This document shows positions 1 to 11,034 of a DNA stretch of 64,000 nt, piece by piece (within the stretch, counting starts at the first letter, position 1; each line of letters opens with the position of its first letter). A program made the position numbers and the translations under genes. This DNA is from Chenopodium formosanum. Lineage: Eukaryota; Streptophyta; Magnoliopsida; Caryophyllales; Amaranthaceae. The stretch covers positions 42,542,001-42,606,000 of the forward strand of contig CM044862.1 of NCBI GenBank assembly GCA_024500155.1. The letters run 5' to 3'. The notes under the pieces are model-generated. The model saw only the letters and a program-made list of their open reading frames with translations. It searched no databases and was not told the origin of the DNA.

Positions 1-849
1 TCCCACTCAAATAATGTTAGCACCTTTAATTTAGGAGAAGTTCTTGCCATGAACAACCAAGGACAGAAGAAACCATTTAGGAGGAACTTCACTCCTATTG
101 GCATGAGTTATGACACCGCATTTGATCGATTAAATGCAAAAGGTCTTATAACTCCCATTGGACCATTTGGGGACCCACCAGTCGAGAAGAGGTTGGTTAA
201 CTGGAACCCCAACGTACACTACAAGTATCACCAAGGTAGGGGCCATTCTACTGAAAGCTGTTGGAAGCTTAAGGAAGCTATCCAAGACCTAATCGACAAT
301 AACAAACTGCCGTTGCCCCCTGCCAGTAAGAAGCCAATCATCGACAATGCACCTCTAGCTCATACTCTGGCTATCTCCGATGAAGAAAACGAGGTTGACC
401 CCTCCTCTCTCATTAAACCCGTCGAAGAAATAGAAGAGGAGATCTTTTTCAATGTCAAAGATAACCTTCCAGAACCGGCAAATAAGGAAGATATACAATT
501 GCTCACACTGTCTATGAAGGAGGCATCGCAACTACTACGTGAAGCTCTCAAAGTTATGAACGAACTCCATAAGAAATATGATGAGCTTCCACTTCCAAAA
601 GAAGAACCTAAAAGAGAATTCACACCAGTGAGAACGACTTATGAGACAAAGTATTTTCCCTTACAAGTCACTGAAAAACCTAAGAAGAGCAATAGAGTCT
701 ACACTCCAATTGGGATCCCACATGCGCAAATGTTCGAAATGCTCTCCGAGAGTGGCGAGGTCAAACCTCTCGAATCGAGACCATTTGAGTCATTAAAAAG
801 GACAGATAGATATTATTGCCAATATCATCAATCAGGGGGCACACTATAG
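1..849 (+). pseudogene. gag: Gag, C-terminal half, 5' end outside window
   Basis: Nucleocapsid-like part of Gag. The frame is open from base 1, so the ATG at 49 is internal and not the true start. The segment beginning FTPIGMSYDTAFDRL recurs in the gag fragments at 12945-13235 and 38335-38826, which places all three in one family. A zinc-knuckle variant with pattern (C/Y)-x2-H-x4-H-x4-C sits at about 222-275 (YKYHQGRGHSTESC). A second, YCQYHQ...GHTIENC, is cut by a frameshift near 835. Acidic and lysine-rich linkers lie between them. The frame is lost at 849 and continues in the 816-1592 frame. Confidence 0.8.
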
Positions 850-1646
850 AAAACTGTTTTAAATTCAAGGATTTGGTACAGAAAATGATTGATGAAAAGA
901 AACTAGTCCAAACCCAACAAGAAGAGGATATAACCATCAATGGAGTTTGGGACAGTGATGAGGAAGATGTCTATCTAAAAGACATAGTAGGACCTTCACC
1001 TTCTGTGTCATACACCACAGATGACATTTGGGCTGAAGAAGATTCATCAATAGACGTCCTCACAAGATCCGGGAGAATGCAACCTCCCGTTTCAACACAA
1101 CCTATGCCCACCGTACAACAAGTTCCCATACCTATCATCGAAGACAATGACATTTTTAAACAGTTTAAGAAGACAAAAGTTGAGATGAATGTGTGGAAAC
1201 TTCTAGCAACATCTCGAGAGCATAGGTTGGCTGTGATGAATGCCTTGGATAAAATCGGGATAGATTCTAACACTACTCCTGAGGGACTAGCTAATTTCCT
1301 CAAAAGTGACCTTCCTAGTCCGATTAATCTGATCACCTTTTCTGACAAAGATTTACCCCCAGAAGGTGACAAACATTACAAGGCATTAAACCTCACGGTA
1401 GTCTGCAAAAGGATGAATGTTCCCATGACTCTTGTAGACAATGGATCAGCTATCAATGTCTGTCCACTTAGAACTGCGAGGATGCTCGGCATAAGGGATG
1501 AAGATTTAACTCCGTATACGCAAGGAATAAGATCCTACGATAATACTCGTCGTCAAGCTCTTGGCAAAATAACCCTAAATGTAACGGCATGAGCAATAGA
1601 ACATGCTACTACTTTTCAAGTAGTAGACATCAAAGCCTCATTCAAC
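816..1646 (+). pseudogene. pro: Gag tail and aspartic protease (PR)
   Basis: Continues Gag after the frameshift near 835; the second knuckle and an acidic spacer come first. The retropepsin-type protease follows at about 1390-1690: active-site motif LVDNGSAINVC at about 1432-1464, then LLGRPWLHD at about 1650-1676, which corresponds to the family's ILGRPWL motif. DNGS, not DTGA, is normal for Tat/Ogre proteases, so the active site looks intact. A single TGA at 1590-1592 interrupts the frame, and 1593-1646 read on in the same frame into the next segment. CGA to TGA would explain the stop, but that is inference. Confidence 0.8.
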
Positions 1647-3041
1647 TTGTTGTTGGGACGCCCTTGGCTTCATGATCTAAAGGCCGTCCCTTCATCTCTC
1701 CACCAACAAGTAAAAGCCATAGTTGGAGGAATTCCAATCACTATCGATGCTTCGCCTATGAGAATTAAATCCATAAAAAATCCAATCATTAATGTGGAGC
1801 ATGACGAGGATGATGAAGACCTATGGGGATTTAACGAAGAAGTCTCCTTAATCCAGGAGGATGAAAGGACATCTCTTTTCCATGACCCCCATTCCAACAT
1901 GATTGTCAACACCATGCTGAAGAAACAAGGACACTTCCCTGGGATGACCCTAGGAAAGAAGAAAGGGATAGCAAAATCGCTGGAGTCACCTGGCTTCCCT
2001 AAGTTAGATACTTTCGGACTTGGTTTTGAACCGACTCGGAAAGATCTTAAGCGAGCCCAGGATAAGTTAAAAGCACGTAGGGACGCTCGCATTCAAAAGA
2101 AAGCAATTCCAATGGATCAATACCCTTTTACGCTTAATGTTCAGTTCATAAAAGAAGGAGAGGACTATCCATGCCATGAATTTCCCGAACCATTTGTTGT
2201 ATACGGCATAAGACAACCAGGATTCGAGATTTTCTTGGATTGCTACTTCACTGATGAAATCCCAACTCCCGTCCACAAGGAGAAAGCACCCTTATGCTTT
2301 GACTTTAACGTCATGGGATTACTGTTTGGGCGAGAAAAGAATGAGCCAACCTATAAAGAGGATAACTCCTCGCTCATTCAAACGATCCTACAAAGTGAAA
2401 GCTTCGACCCCTCGAAGCTAATTATTCCAGCCGAAGGATCACTACAAGGGTGGCGCAAGACTAACAAAGTGACTACTCCAAGTGGAAGGAAGATATTAAT
2501 CATGACAGGGCAAGGACCGATGTTTGAAGAGTCGTCTGAGTCAGAGTCTGACCCTTTAGAGTCTTCTAAGTCTTTAGTAGTAACACCTCCCCCTCCTATT
2601 TCTTCTCCTAGGATAGTTAGTGATCCAGTCCCCGAGGACATATCACTCTTTGATGTAATGATCTCAGAGTACAATAATATTTCTCATTCTCCTTACTTCT
2701 TGTGTTCTTCTCTAACCCAAGATGACGAGCATTGCTTAGCTAACGATGAAAAAGACAAAGAAATTATTAAAGCAATGGAAACACTCGAAAAGAAAACACC
2801 GGTAATTGAAGAAACTGAAACAGTTGACATCTCGAATGATTCAACTCATAAAAGAGAAGTTAAAATCGGACTAACATTGAATAAACAAGAAAGAACCGAT
2901 TTAATTAACTTGCTTAAAGAATTTATCGATGTATTTGCTTGGTCATATGAAGATATGCCAGACATTAATAGAGAGATAGCTCAACACACTATACCACTAA
3001 TTCCAGGAATGAAACCTGTAAACAAAAGTTGCGTCGAATGA
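1647..3041 (+). pseudogene. pol: PR end, G-patch-like linker and start of RT
   Basis: Same frame as the protease. It begins LLGRPWLHDLKAVPSSLHQ, the C-terminal part of PR. A glycine-rich segment around 1915-2040 (GMTLGKKKGI...FGLGFEP) resembles the G-patch-like stretch common in Tat/Ogre polyproteins. A long acidic serine-rich linker follows. The last 60 codons (FIDVFAWSYEDMPDI) are the conserved lead-in to reverse transcriptase. The frame ends at 3041 because of a one-base shift near 3020: KLRRMKPDVALKIKEEV continues in the 3029 frame. No conserved stop separates PR from RT here, unlike E3 and E6. Confidence 0.75.
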
Positions 3042-5071
3042 AACCCGACGTAGCACTTAAAATAAAAGAAGAAGTTCAAAAACAAATAACTGCAGGTTTC
3101 ATCAAGGTATCCAAATACCCCAAATGGGTCGCCAACGTCGTCCCAGTTCCAAAGAAAGAAGGAAGGGTAAGGATGTGTATCGACTATCGAGATCTAAATA
3201 AGGCAAGTCCAAAGGACGACTTCCCTTTGCCACACATCAATAAACTGATAGACAACACGGCAAATCACGCGCTTCTCTTGTTCATGGATGGATACGCAGG
3301 GTACAATTAGATTCTCATGGCAGAAGAAGACATGGAGAAAACAACCTTTATAACACCATGGGGCACTTACTTCTACACGATAATGCCATTTGGGTTGAAA
3401 AACGCGGGTGCTACTTACCAACGTGCAGCAACTTCCTTACTCCATGACATGATGCACAAAGAAGTCGAGGTATATGTCAACGACATGATCGTAAAATCAA
3501 AAGACCGTCCAGGCCATCAAGTAGCCTTAAGGAAATTTTTTGAAAGGCTAAGAAAATATAACATGAGGTTGAATCCATCGAAATGTGCTTTTGGAGTCAC
3601 CTCAGGCAAGCTCTTGGGATACGTCATAAGCTCTAGAGGAATAGAGGTAGATCCAACCAAGATTAAAGCAATCATGTCAACGCCACCGCCCAAGACTGAG
3701 AAACAAATTCGAGGATTTATTGGCCGGTTGCAATACATAAGTAGGTTCATATCAAAACTGACAACGATATGTGAACCAATCTTCAAGAAGCTCAAGAAGA
3801 ATGTACCAGTAATATGGGATGACGAGTGTCAAAAAGCCTTTGAAAAGATCAAAGCCTATCTCGCAAATCCTCCCGTATTAGCGCCAGCACTTCCCGGAAT
3901 ACCTCTTAGGTTATACTTGACGGTTACCAAAAAGACAATGGGAGCTATGCTAGCACAAGAGGTAGAAGGCAAAGAGAACGCAATCTATTACCTAAGTAAA
4001 AAGATGCTCGAATACGAAACACGCTATACACCGCTCGAGAAATTGTGCCTCGCCTTGGTGTGGGCCACAACTAAGTTAAGACATTACATGTTGGTGTATA
4101 CCGTTTTCGTAGTCTCCCGATTGGATCCACTCAAGTATCTGTTCGAGAAATCTACACTCAATGAACGTATTTCAAGATGGATAGTCAATCTAGCCCAGTT
4201 TGATGTACGGTTTATGCCACAAAAAGCTATTAAAGGATCCATGGTGTCAGACTTTCTAGCAGACTTTCCAATAGAAGACTCGACGCCAATACAAGACAAT
4301 GAATTTCCAGATGAAGACTTAATGGCCACTGAAGATGATACTTGGACCTTGTATTTCGACGGAGCCTCAAACCAAAAGGGATGTGGCGTCGGAGTGCTAC
4401 TAGTATCACCTAAAGAAGAGCACGTTCCAATCTCAATAAAGCTTGATTTCGACGTTACCAACAACGCTGCTGAATATGAAGCATGCGTGGTAGGCCTTGA
4501 AACAGCTTTGGCATTGGGAGTAAAGAAATTAAGGATATTCGGAGACTCTTCTTTGATCATCAATCAGATATCTAAAAGGTGGAAAGTAAGGAGCGAAAGC
4601 CTAGCCCCTTACCAAACCTATCTGGAAACTCTTACCAATCAGTTAGAGAAGGTAGAATATACATATCTACCTAGAGAAGAAAACCAATTTGCTGATGCCT
4701 TGGTAAGATTAGCCTCAATGGTTAGGATTCCCACGGAGATCGAGCAAATGCCTCTAACTATCGAAAAAAGGCACAAACCAGCATATATCCAGGCTATAGA
4801 AGACGACGACAACTTAGTCCAAGGCGAAGAAGAAGAAGAAGAAGAACCGTGGTATACAGACATACTCAACTATGTCACCAATGGAGAATACCCTCCTCAT
4901 GCTGACAAAAGAGAAAAGCGATTATTGAGACTTTTGGATTCTCAATATGTACTCATAGACAATGAGCTACATAAAAGGGTACCTAAAGGTCGAGCTCTCC
5001 TATGTGTAGGAAAGGTGGATGCACAAAGAGTAATGAGAATAGTTCACAAAGGAACTGTGGCACTCATGTAA
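3029..5071 (+). pseudogene. pol: Reverse transcriptase with two RNase H domains
   Basis: One frame with a TAG at 3308-3310 (GYN*ILM, expected Gln, so CAG to TAG). RT motifs in order: VPKKEGRVRMCIDYRDLNKA, FPLPHI, the MDGYAGY segment, MPFGLKNAGATYQ, then YVND at about 3470-3481 where the family has YVDD; this Asp-to-Asn change should abolish catalysis. The connection and degenerate gypsy-type RNase H follow (about 3880-4250, ending SDFLADFP). A second RNase H lies at about 4336-4715 with all acidic motifs visible (YFDGASN, AAEYEA, FGDSSL, QFADAL). Two RNase H domains are a known Tat-lineage trait. The frame breaks at 5071 in the integrase zinc region. Confidence 0.88.
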
Positions 5072-6048
5072 ATGGCAAAATGTTAGTCCAGAAAATAATG
5101 CGAGAAGGATATTATTGGACTACAATGAATAGGGATTGCAATCAATACGTAAAAAGATGCCCTAAGTGCCAAATTTATGCCAATTTACAACATGTTCCTC
5201 CATCTTTGCTCTACACCTACACATCGCCATGGCCATTCTCTACATGGGGAATTGACATAATTGGCAAAATCACTCCCCCAAGAACAGGAGGCCACGAATT
5301 TATTCTAGTAGCAATCGATTACTTTACGAAGTGGGTCAAAGCGCAATCATACGCTAAACTCACTGCAAAACATGTAGCACTCTTTATCGAGAGAAATATT
5401 ATTTGTCGATATGGAGTCCCACATGAAATGATAAGTGACAATAGAACTCACTTTCAAGCTGAATGTGAAGAGTTGCCACAAAAATATGGTATTCAACATC
5501 ATCATTCTTCCCCTTATAGACCTCAAGCAAACGGAGCAGTCGAGGCAGCTAATAAAAATCTAAAGACTATCATCGAGAAAATGACAGAAAATTATAAGGA
5601 TTGGCCTGACAAGCTTCACTTCGCATTGTGGGGTTATCGCACGTCAATCCGTACATCAACAAGAAATACGCCATTTTCCTTAGTATATGGAATGGATGCC
5701 GTACAACCTGTCGAACTAGAAATACCATTTCTACGCATCGCATTAGAGAGTAAACTCGATGAAGTTGAATGGACCAGAGCAAGATATGAAGAATTGATTC
5801 TACTCGACGAAAAACGACTAGAAGCTCTACATCACACTCAGTGTTACCAAATTCGTATGGCTAGGCATTTTAATAAGAAGGTCAAGACAAGAAATATCAA
5901 AGTAGGAGATTTGGTATTAAAAGCACTAAGGAAAAATGTTTTGGACCCAAGGGGAAAATTTAGACCTAACTGGTCTGGCCCCTACATTGTCAAAACAATC
6001 CTGTCAGGAGGTGCAGCAAAACTGACTGATATGGATGGCAATGAGTAG
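5002..6048 (+). pseudogene. int: Integrase
   Basis: Joins the new copy to host DNA. After a frameshift near 5050 the HHCC zinc region continues (THVNGKM...CPKCQ at about 5058-5170). The DDE core shows WGIDIIG at about 5245, SDNRTHF at about 5440 and GAVEAANK at about 5533, so all three catalytic acids are present. The C-terminal part has WGYRTSIRTSTRNTPF and VGDLVLKALRKN...FRPNWSGPYIV, the usual Ty3/gypsy tail; no chromodomain is seen, as in other Tat elements. It stops at TAG 6046-6048, where the homologous frame would read a few codons further. The next bases, through TATGTAGGCAACC, recur on the minus strand at 11860-11935 and 37200-37280. Confidence 0.88.
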
Positions 6049-6190
6049 GATACTCAAGAGAGCTACGTTCGGCCTGATTCCTTAAGAAAGGATATGTAGG
6101 CAACCCTTTACAGGTGAGGCCACTTTATTTTTTGACATCTCCGCGTTCCAGAATTAATTAAAAATTCAACAGAAAATCGGCGAATTATTG

Positions 6191-6299
6191 GCGTTGCAAA
6201 GCAGAGCCTAGCGCCAGCCAGAAGTCATCAGCGCCAACCGATGAAATCGGCGCCTGGCGCTAGACTTCAATGGCAGGTGCCAAATGCCAATGAATGGCG
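6191..6299. other. Phased GCG module 1
   Basis: GCG trinucleotides start at 6191, 6211, 6231, 6250, 6257 and 6297, and GTG (one change) stands at 6277. Spacings are 20, 20, 19, 7, 20, 20. The centre is the dyad GGCGCCTGGCGC. Spacer sequences are unlike those of the other modules (8204, 15128, 40492), yet the spacing is the same. It lies about 140 bp after the pol stop, in the gap before aORF-A. Function unknown; see findings. Confidence 0.6.
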
Positions 6300-6745
6300 C
6301 CAATTTGGGAATATCATCTGGGCAAATTTCGGTGTTTTTCGGAAAATTTTCGGCTTCCGTACTCGAAGAATTTATGGAAAATGAATTTTTTTTTCGATTT
6401 TCATTGCTTTAATAAAATAAATTTAAAGTAAATAATTTAATTAAAAGCTAAAATTTCATTAATAAATTAAAATTACATTGTTGATGAATTTAAATAAGGC
6501 TAAAATAAATTAACTTTAAATAAAAATAACAATCTAAGTCTAATAAATCTATAGCTAAGCAATGCTTTTAATCTTTCTTTTCCTTTCTAGCTCTTTTCCA
6601 ATTCTTTTCTGCTTCCTCCTATTCATCCATTACTTTAGCTAGTAGGCATCCTTTAGAGGACCTACATTCAATTTTGGAGTAGATGGTCTCCCCTTCAGCT
6701 AGCACTCCATGTTTCTTTTCCACCCAAACTTTTTTGTCTGTGGTG

Positions 6746-8078
6746 TTAGCTTTCCTTTTTCCTTTGTCTTTGGTAGTATTTTTTCTTCCTAGGCATTGTA
6801 GGTGTGTTGAATTCAATTCTTGCACCTAAGCGTTCTTTGGCAGGAGTCACCCTGTCAACTAGACGATTCTTCACATCGGTTCTACCCTGATCAATCGAAA
6901 ATTTCTTCAGTAACCACTTCTTTACATCATTGGGCAAAGAAGGAGGAACCTTTTGGGTAATCACTTCCCATAAAGGTCTAGTGCTCCAGTAAGCATCGAA
7001 TCTATCTACTTCTTGAGATACAGGGTACTCATAGGGAGGACGAAGATCCCCGAAAGAAATATTATGAAGCAAGCCGTATTGTCTTTTTACCCTGCAGGGA
7101 TAATAATATGTTACACGAGACAAGCTTGGAAGACGGCAGAAAGGTTGCTTGTTAACACCAACCATCCTTTCTATTTTCCACCATGGGATGACCCACTTGA
7201 TAGCAAAATCACGTGATTCAAATACTTTTCTCCACCCATGGCGCCCAATTTTAGGGATGCGCTTCTTTCTTCTCACGAAGCAATTGGAAGTATATTTTTC
7301 AATGTCGTCCGGAGGGCTAATTAATCCTAGCCTCTCCATTAGCCACATCTGTAAAAAAATTGCAATGCAAATAAATTATTATTACAATACAAAAATATAT
7401 TTTTTGATTTCTGTAATTAAAAATATTATTTTTCTACCTGTAATAAAATTGGAGAACTGCGAAGAGGCGCTTTTGGGTCCCTTTTCAATTCATCTAGACT
7501 AATCATAGTCTCTCCAACTATTAATGGCATTGGATTTCTCCCTGATTCAATTTGTTCTAGTATAGTGGTTATAATTGATTGACCCTCATTATTTTTACCA
7601 CTACTAAGAAAAAATTGATTAAGCATGCAAAATAAGAACGCCCTTCTCCTATATATATGAAAAGATTCAGAAAGAGGTTTATCAAAATAATGGCGTGCAA
7701 ATTCTTTCAAATTAACTATGTTGCCATCCACAATTTTTGACAAATCCCTTTCTTTTAAATTAAAGAAGCGCTCAAAATCCTTATAATAGTATGCTTCTAC
7801 TCTAGGGATTACTACGAGGTCTATTGCAGGAAAGCCTAAAATAGCACCAAATTCCTCTGGCAAAGGCCTAATCTCATCATACCCTATTCTGAAACAATGA
7901 GTATCAACATTCCAAAATTTTAAAGCGGTATGTATAAAGTCTAGGTCAAGATCTACCCCTTTGATGCCATAAATTCCCCCCCAAGCGAAATAAATCTAAT
8001 TCTTTTTTTATCTCTAGCATTAAGAGATCGACACCATTCATGAGTGTATTGGGTGAAGGTTTTGGTGGCTAAATACAT
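6746..8078 (-). pseudogene. aORF-A: antisense ORF of unknown function in E1, two exons
   Basis: A gene on the strand opposite to pol, between IN and the 3' LTR. The start ATG (8078-8076) lies 75 bp below a TATAAATA box (8160-8153). Exon 1 runs to 7438 and ends ILLQ; an 89-bp GT-AG intron (7437-7349) leads to exon 2 (7348-6746), which opens MWLMERLGLISPP and ends in a basic tail (PRKKKYYQRQRKKES). A one-base shift in a G run near 7976 breaks exon 1; apart from that about 440 codons are open. Features such as PLPEEFGAILGFP recall uncharacterised retrotransposon-associated plant domains of the DUF7745 or plant-mobile-domain kind. That likeness is from memory and uncertain. No catalytic motif is evident. 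Confidence 0.6.
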
Positions 8079-8152
8079 GATTATTATTTTTTCTAAAGAA
8101 GAGAATAATTTTATTCGCTGGAATTATGAGAAGAATCGGCTGGGCAGGGGGC

Positions 8153-8160
8153 TATTTATA
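8153..8160 (-). promoter_or_regulatory. TATA box of aORF-A
   Basis: TATAAATA on the minus strand, 75 bp upstream of the aORF-A start. It fits a plant core promoter. The phased GCG module at 8204-8282 lies 44-122 bp further upstream, where a proximal promoter would be. Confidence 0.6.
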
Positions 8161-8203
8161 CGCAAATTGCGAAGAGTTTTAATTAGAATGAAACACGGAG
8201 TCA

Positions 8204-8282
8204 GCGTCAATTGGCGTCACACATCCGTGATTGGCGCCAACCGCCATAGCTTGGCGCCACACGCTAAGTGTAGCGCCTGGCG
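8204..8282. promoter_or_regulatory. Phased GCG module 2, upstream of the aORF-A promoter
   Basis: GCG starts at 8204, 8214, 8234, 8254, 8273 and 8280: spacings 10, 20, 20, 19, 7. It contains the 10-bp palindrome TTGGCGCCAA (8231-8240) and the centre TAGCGCCTGGCGCCA. ATTGGCGC fits the plant E2F consensus WTTSSCSS. The 8300-8712 stretch after it is AT-rich with T runs, and I see no gene in it. Confidence 0.6.
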
Positions 8283-8712
8283 CCAAGTCACCAAGACAGC
8301 CGCGCGTGCTCAGCTTGCGTTTTTAATATTACACTCGAGTCAGTTAATGACTTTATGGCTCCGCTTAGTTCTCCTAAACATCCTTTTTTTTTATCCTTTT
8401 CTTAATTAATTAAATATAGCTATTATTTTTTTTTAATTTATATTATTCTTTTTGGACTTTATTTTAAATTCCAAACACCCGACATTATATTTAATTTTTT
8501 CCTTTTTGGGGGAGAGAGTCGGATACCCTCCATCAATAATAAAAATGACAGAATTTTCGCGCAAAATTGTTGTCACACTTTTCTCGCACACACAAACATA
8601 CACACAATAGTAAATAAATTCATAATAACATAAAAATACAAAATGTGTCTAAATAATGAGTCAAAGGCAAAGTTCTATAAAAAAGTCAAAATAAAATATA
8701 TACAGGAACAAA

Positions 8713-10215
8713 CTATGGCGCCGAAGGACGTAGGCCCATCATGTTATAAAATTGCACCGTACGAGGAGTCACCTCTCCACCGGCTCCAGCTGCAGCTCCA
8801 GCACCAGCTCCAGTCTCCGTAGGAGGAGGAAGACTCAAGATAGGACCACTCCATCCAAGATCAACCTGAGGCTGAGGTCGCGGAGGCTGCTGCGATGACG
8901 AGCCGACCTCGTACATCCCACCACCTTTGAAAGCCGAGGTAGCCTCTCCTACCGGTGCGACATGAGCACCCTCAGAAGAAGATCCCGAGCCCTCAGCAAC
9001 GTCAGCTCGAGCAGCCTTAGAGCGACCACCTCTACCCCTGACGAAGTGCGACGACGTCTCGAGCTAGACCTCGCTGGATCCCTCTGCCCTTCAGGTCTCG
9101 TGCGGGTGTGAGAAGCGATAGGGTGGCCCTGCAAAAAGAGTTAAATCAGAAACAAAGTAAAATTGAAGCAGGAATGCAAAAATAATGGGTAAAGAAAGGC
9201 TACCTTTCGGACGACATCATCCCGACGACAGGTGGCCACGTTCCTCATCCGGACGAGCTGGCTCCGGAAGGCATCTATGCATCGTGCCATAGCCGAAACC
9301 ACCTCCCGTGAAAACTGTCAGAAAAATAAGTTAGTAAATATACATGATATACATGAACACAAAAATTCTAAATTAAAACTAGGCTTATGCTAGTCTGGTG
9401 GCGAGGAATCGACCGCTCTATGAAGCGCTCGCCCTCGGGAGCCGGAGGAATCATCTCCTCGATCGGCCCGTACATCCCCTAGTAATGGATAGACATACGA
9501 GGCGGCACGAACTCAGCAGCACCGTCCTGATAAAACAGAAAAAATCAGTAAAGTATTACTTGGGGGCTACTTAGCAAAAAATAAAAAGCTAAGAATCTTA
9601 CCCTCACATTCTCAGCCGGTACAGGGGCTGGAGCTAATAAAGGTAGTAGCTCCTCAGCATAACATCGCCCGAGGATCGCATGGGACCGCCAAGGGGTACC
9701 AGCTTCCTCAGACATGCTCGACAACCGCGCCTCGTCGAACATATGACGTGGTGGAGCTGCAGGAACGACGAAGACATCAGAAGAGTGTTGTCTAGCGACC
9801 CTCTCTCCTAAGTACGCGACCGCTCCATAAGTCCCCAAAAAATAGCGACGCTCAGCAGAGTACTGTGCGGCTAATTCAGGGACTGTCCAACCGCCCCACG
9901 GTCGGTATACCACCTCAGGTCCCTATAAAAAAAATCAATCAGGCAAGCATATATCTAAAGCACCGCGGAAGGCAAGATAAACACTAAAAAGTCGTACCGA
10001 GATGATCCAGCTTCGGACGCGTGCAGTAGACATGTCCACATGGTGGCCGCCCCAAGAGGCGCTCACTGGAAATCCCCTCGGCGATGGTCTCGCCGGCGCA
10101 ACGGAAGGAAAGTACTCGTAGAACCAAATCTACAAGGAGCTAAAAGTGTGAGTAAATGCTAACTAATATGTAGGGCTAAACTTTATAGGGAATAATGTTT
10201 ACCTCTACGACCTTC
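8713..10215 (-). pseudogene. aORF-B: multi-exon antisense gene, plant-mobile-domain-like, 5' truncated
   Basis: A second opposite-strand gene in E1. Plausible exons, read on the minus strand, are a fragment ending 10203, 10129-9998, 9922-9602, 9526 to about 9395 (its donor is not clear), 9314-9204, and 9128-8713 with the stop. Acceptors are of the TTTTTGCAG type and donors GTAAG or GTACG. The protein starts with a Trp/Tyr-rich segment (IWFYEYFPS, then VYRPWGGWTVPELAAQY, RRYFLGTYG) typical in style of plant mobile domain (aminotransferase-like) proteins. It ends in a Pro/Gly/Ala-rich low-complexity tail. The 5' part is missing: homology to the LTR begins at about 10222, so one deletion removed the gene start and the first two-thirds of the LTR. 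Confidence 0.55.
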
Positions 10216-10221
10216 TAAAAA

Positions 10222-11034
10222 GTGATATTATGATGTAGAAATCATGCTTAGATTGTTTTGATTCCTAGTATCATGTCTAGGGTAACTTTAATATCGAGTA
10301 TGATTAAAAGTACGATGCTTCCTATTCTCTTCCTAATATTTATGATTGTTAGTATCATGTTAGGGCTAATGATTTGATTTTTATTGCTTAGTGACATGCT
10401 AGGGTTTGTTATTAATCTTGTTAGTATCATCCCTAGGATCTTGCTATGCTTTAACATGATTATAATAATTTATGATTGATATTATTATTATTAATGATGT
10501 TGATTATTTATTATGTTGCTTGATTTTTTATTGCTTGATCACCTTTTATGCATGTTTAAAGGGAATTTTTACTTGCAACCACACTTAATAAGATAATGAA
10601 TAATCTTGTTAGGGTTAATATGATTATAATTCAAGTGATCGCCAATAATAGTTTATTTGTGCATTAAATTCAACCAACATAGATTAAACAGGTTTAGGGT
10701 TAATCTATTGGTTGTATGATAGTCAGAAAGCGCACATGAATACGACCAGAATAAAGTAGAGGCTTATTATTAGGGCAGGTTCAATCTCTTTTAGTCTGGA
10801 TTTGTACCATCATCCCCGAACCCTTATTTGGTTCATGACCTTATGGAGTTGACGATCTCTTAGATCGTTAAGGGGTGTAACCTTCACCTCGTGAACGGTT
10901 TACAAGTTCCTTAAAAACTTCTTGGCGACTCTTTTGCTCTATATCTTCCCTTTTGGATGCCACCGTACTTTAGTGTATGATCACAGTGGGGTTCAAGCTA
11001 GTGGGATTTTAAAGGCTTGAAATTATTCCCTACA
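10222..11034 (+). repeat. E1 3' LTR, last ~0.8 kb only
   Basis: Reverse-complement match to the left part of the LTRs at 31868-34024 and 40910-43047, ending TTCCCTACA. The complete LTR is about 2.15 kb, so about 1.3 kb, including the U3 promoter, is lost. It includes the segment GGTGTAACCTTCACCTCGTG, also seen inverted at about 32010 and 41047. Confidence 0.8.

Larger units (their letters stand above)
1..11034 (+). mobile_element. E1: Tat/Ogre-type Ty3/gypsy retrotransposon, right part, decayed
   Basis: The internal region and 3' LTR end of a large LTR retrotransposon; its 5' LTR and gag start lie left of the window. The order is gag, PR, a G-patch-like linker, RT, RNase H, a second RNase H, IN, then two opposite-strand genes, then an LTR remnant. 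The dual RNase H and the protease motif VDNGS are usual in the plant Tat/Ogre lineage. The 3' end at 11034 (TTCCCTACA) matches, in the other orientation, the LTR ends at 31868 and 40910, so this is the same family as the gag-only elements to its right. The element seems to have inserted into E2a at 11035, but the 5' target duplication is outside the window. Confidence 0.85.

Noticed and set aside
1414..1464. Protease motif DNGS in E1 as a catalytic mutation of DTG.
   Set aside because: DNGS is the usual form in Tat/Ogre proteases, so it is not counted as damage.
6191..6299. GCG phasing as a by-product of a coding repeat.
   Set aside because: Steps of 20, 19 and 7 are not multiples of three, and no frame is shared by the modules.
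8204..8282. CRISPR-like array from the evenly spaced GCG sites.
   Set aside because: The conserved part is only 3-8 bp, spacers are 16-17 bp, and the DNA is plant; no cas genes.
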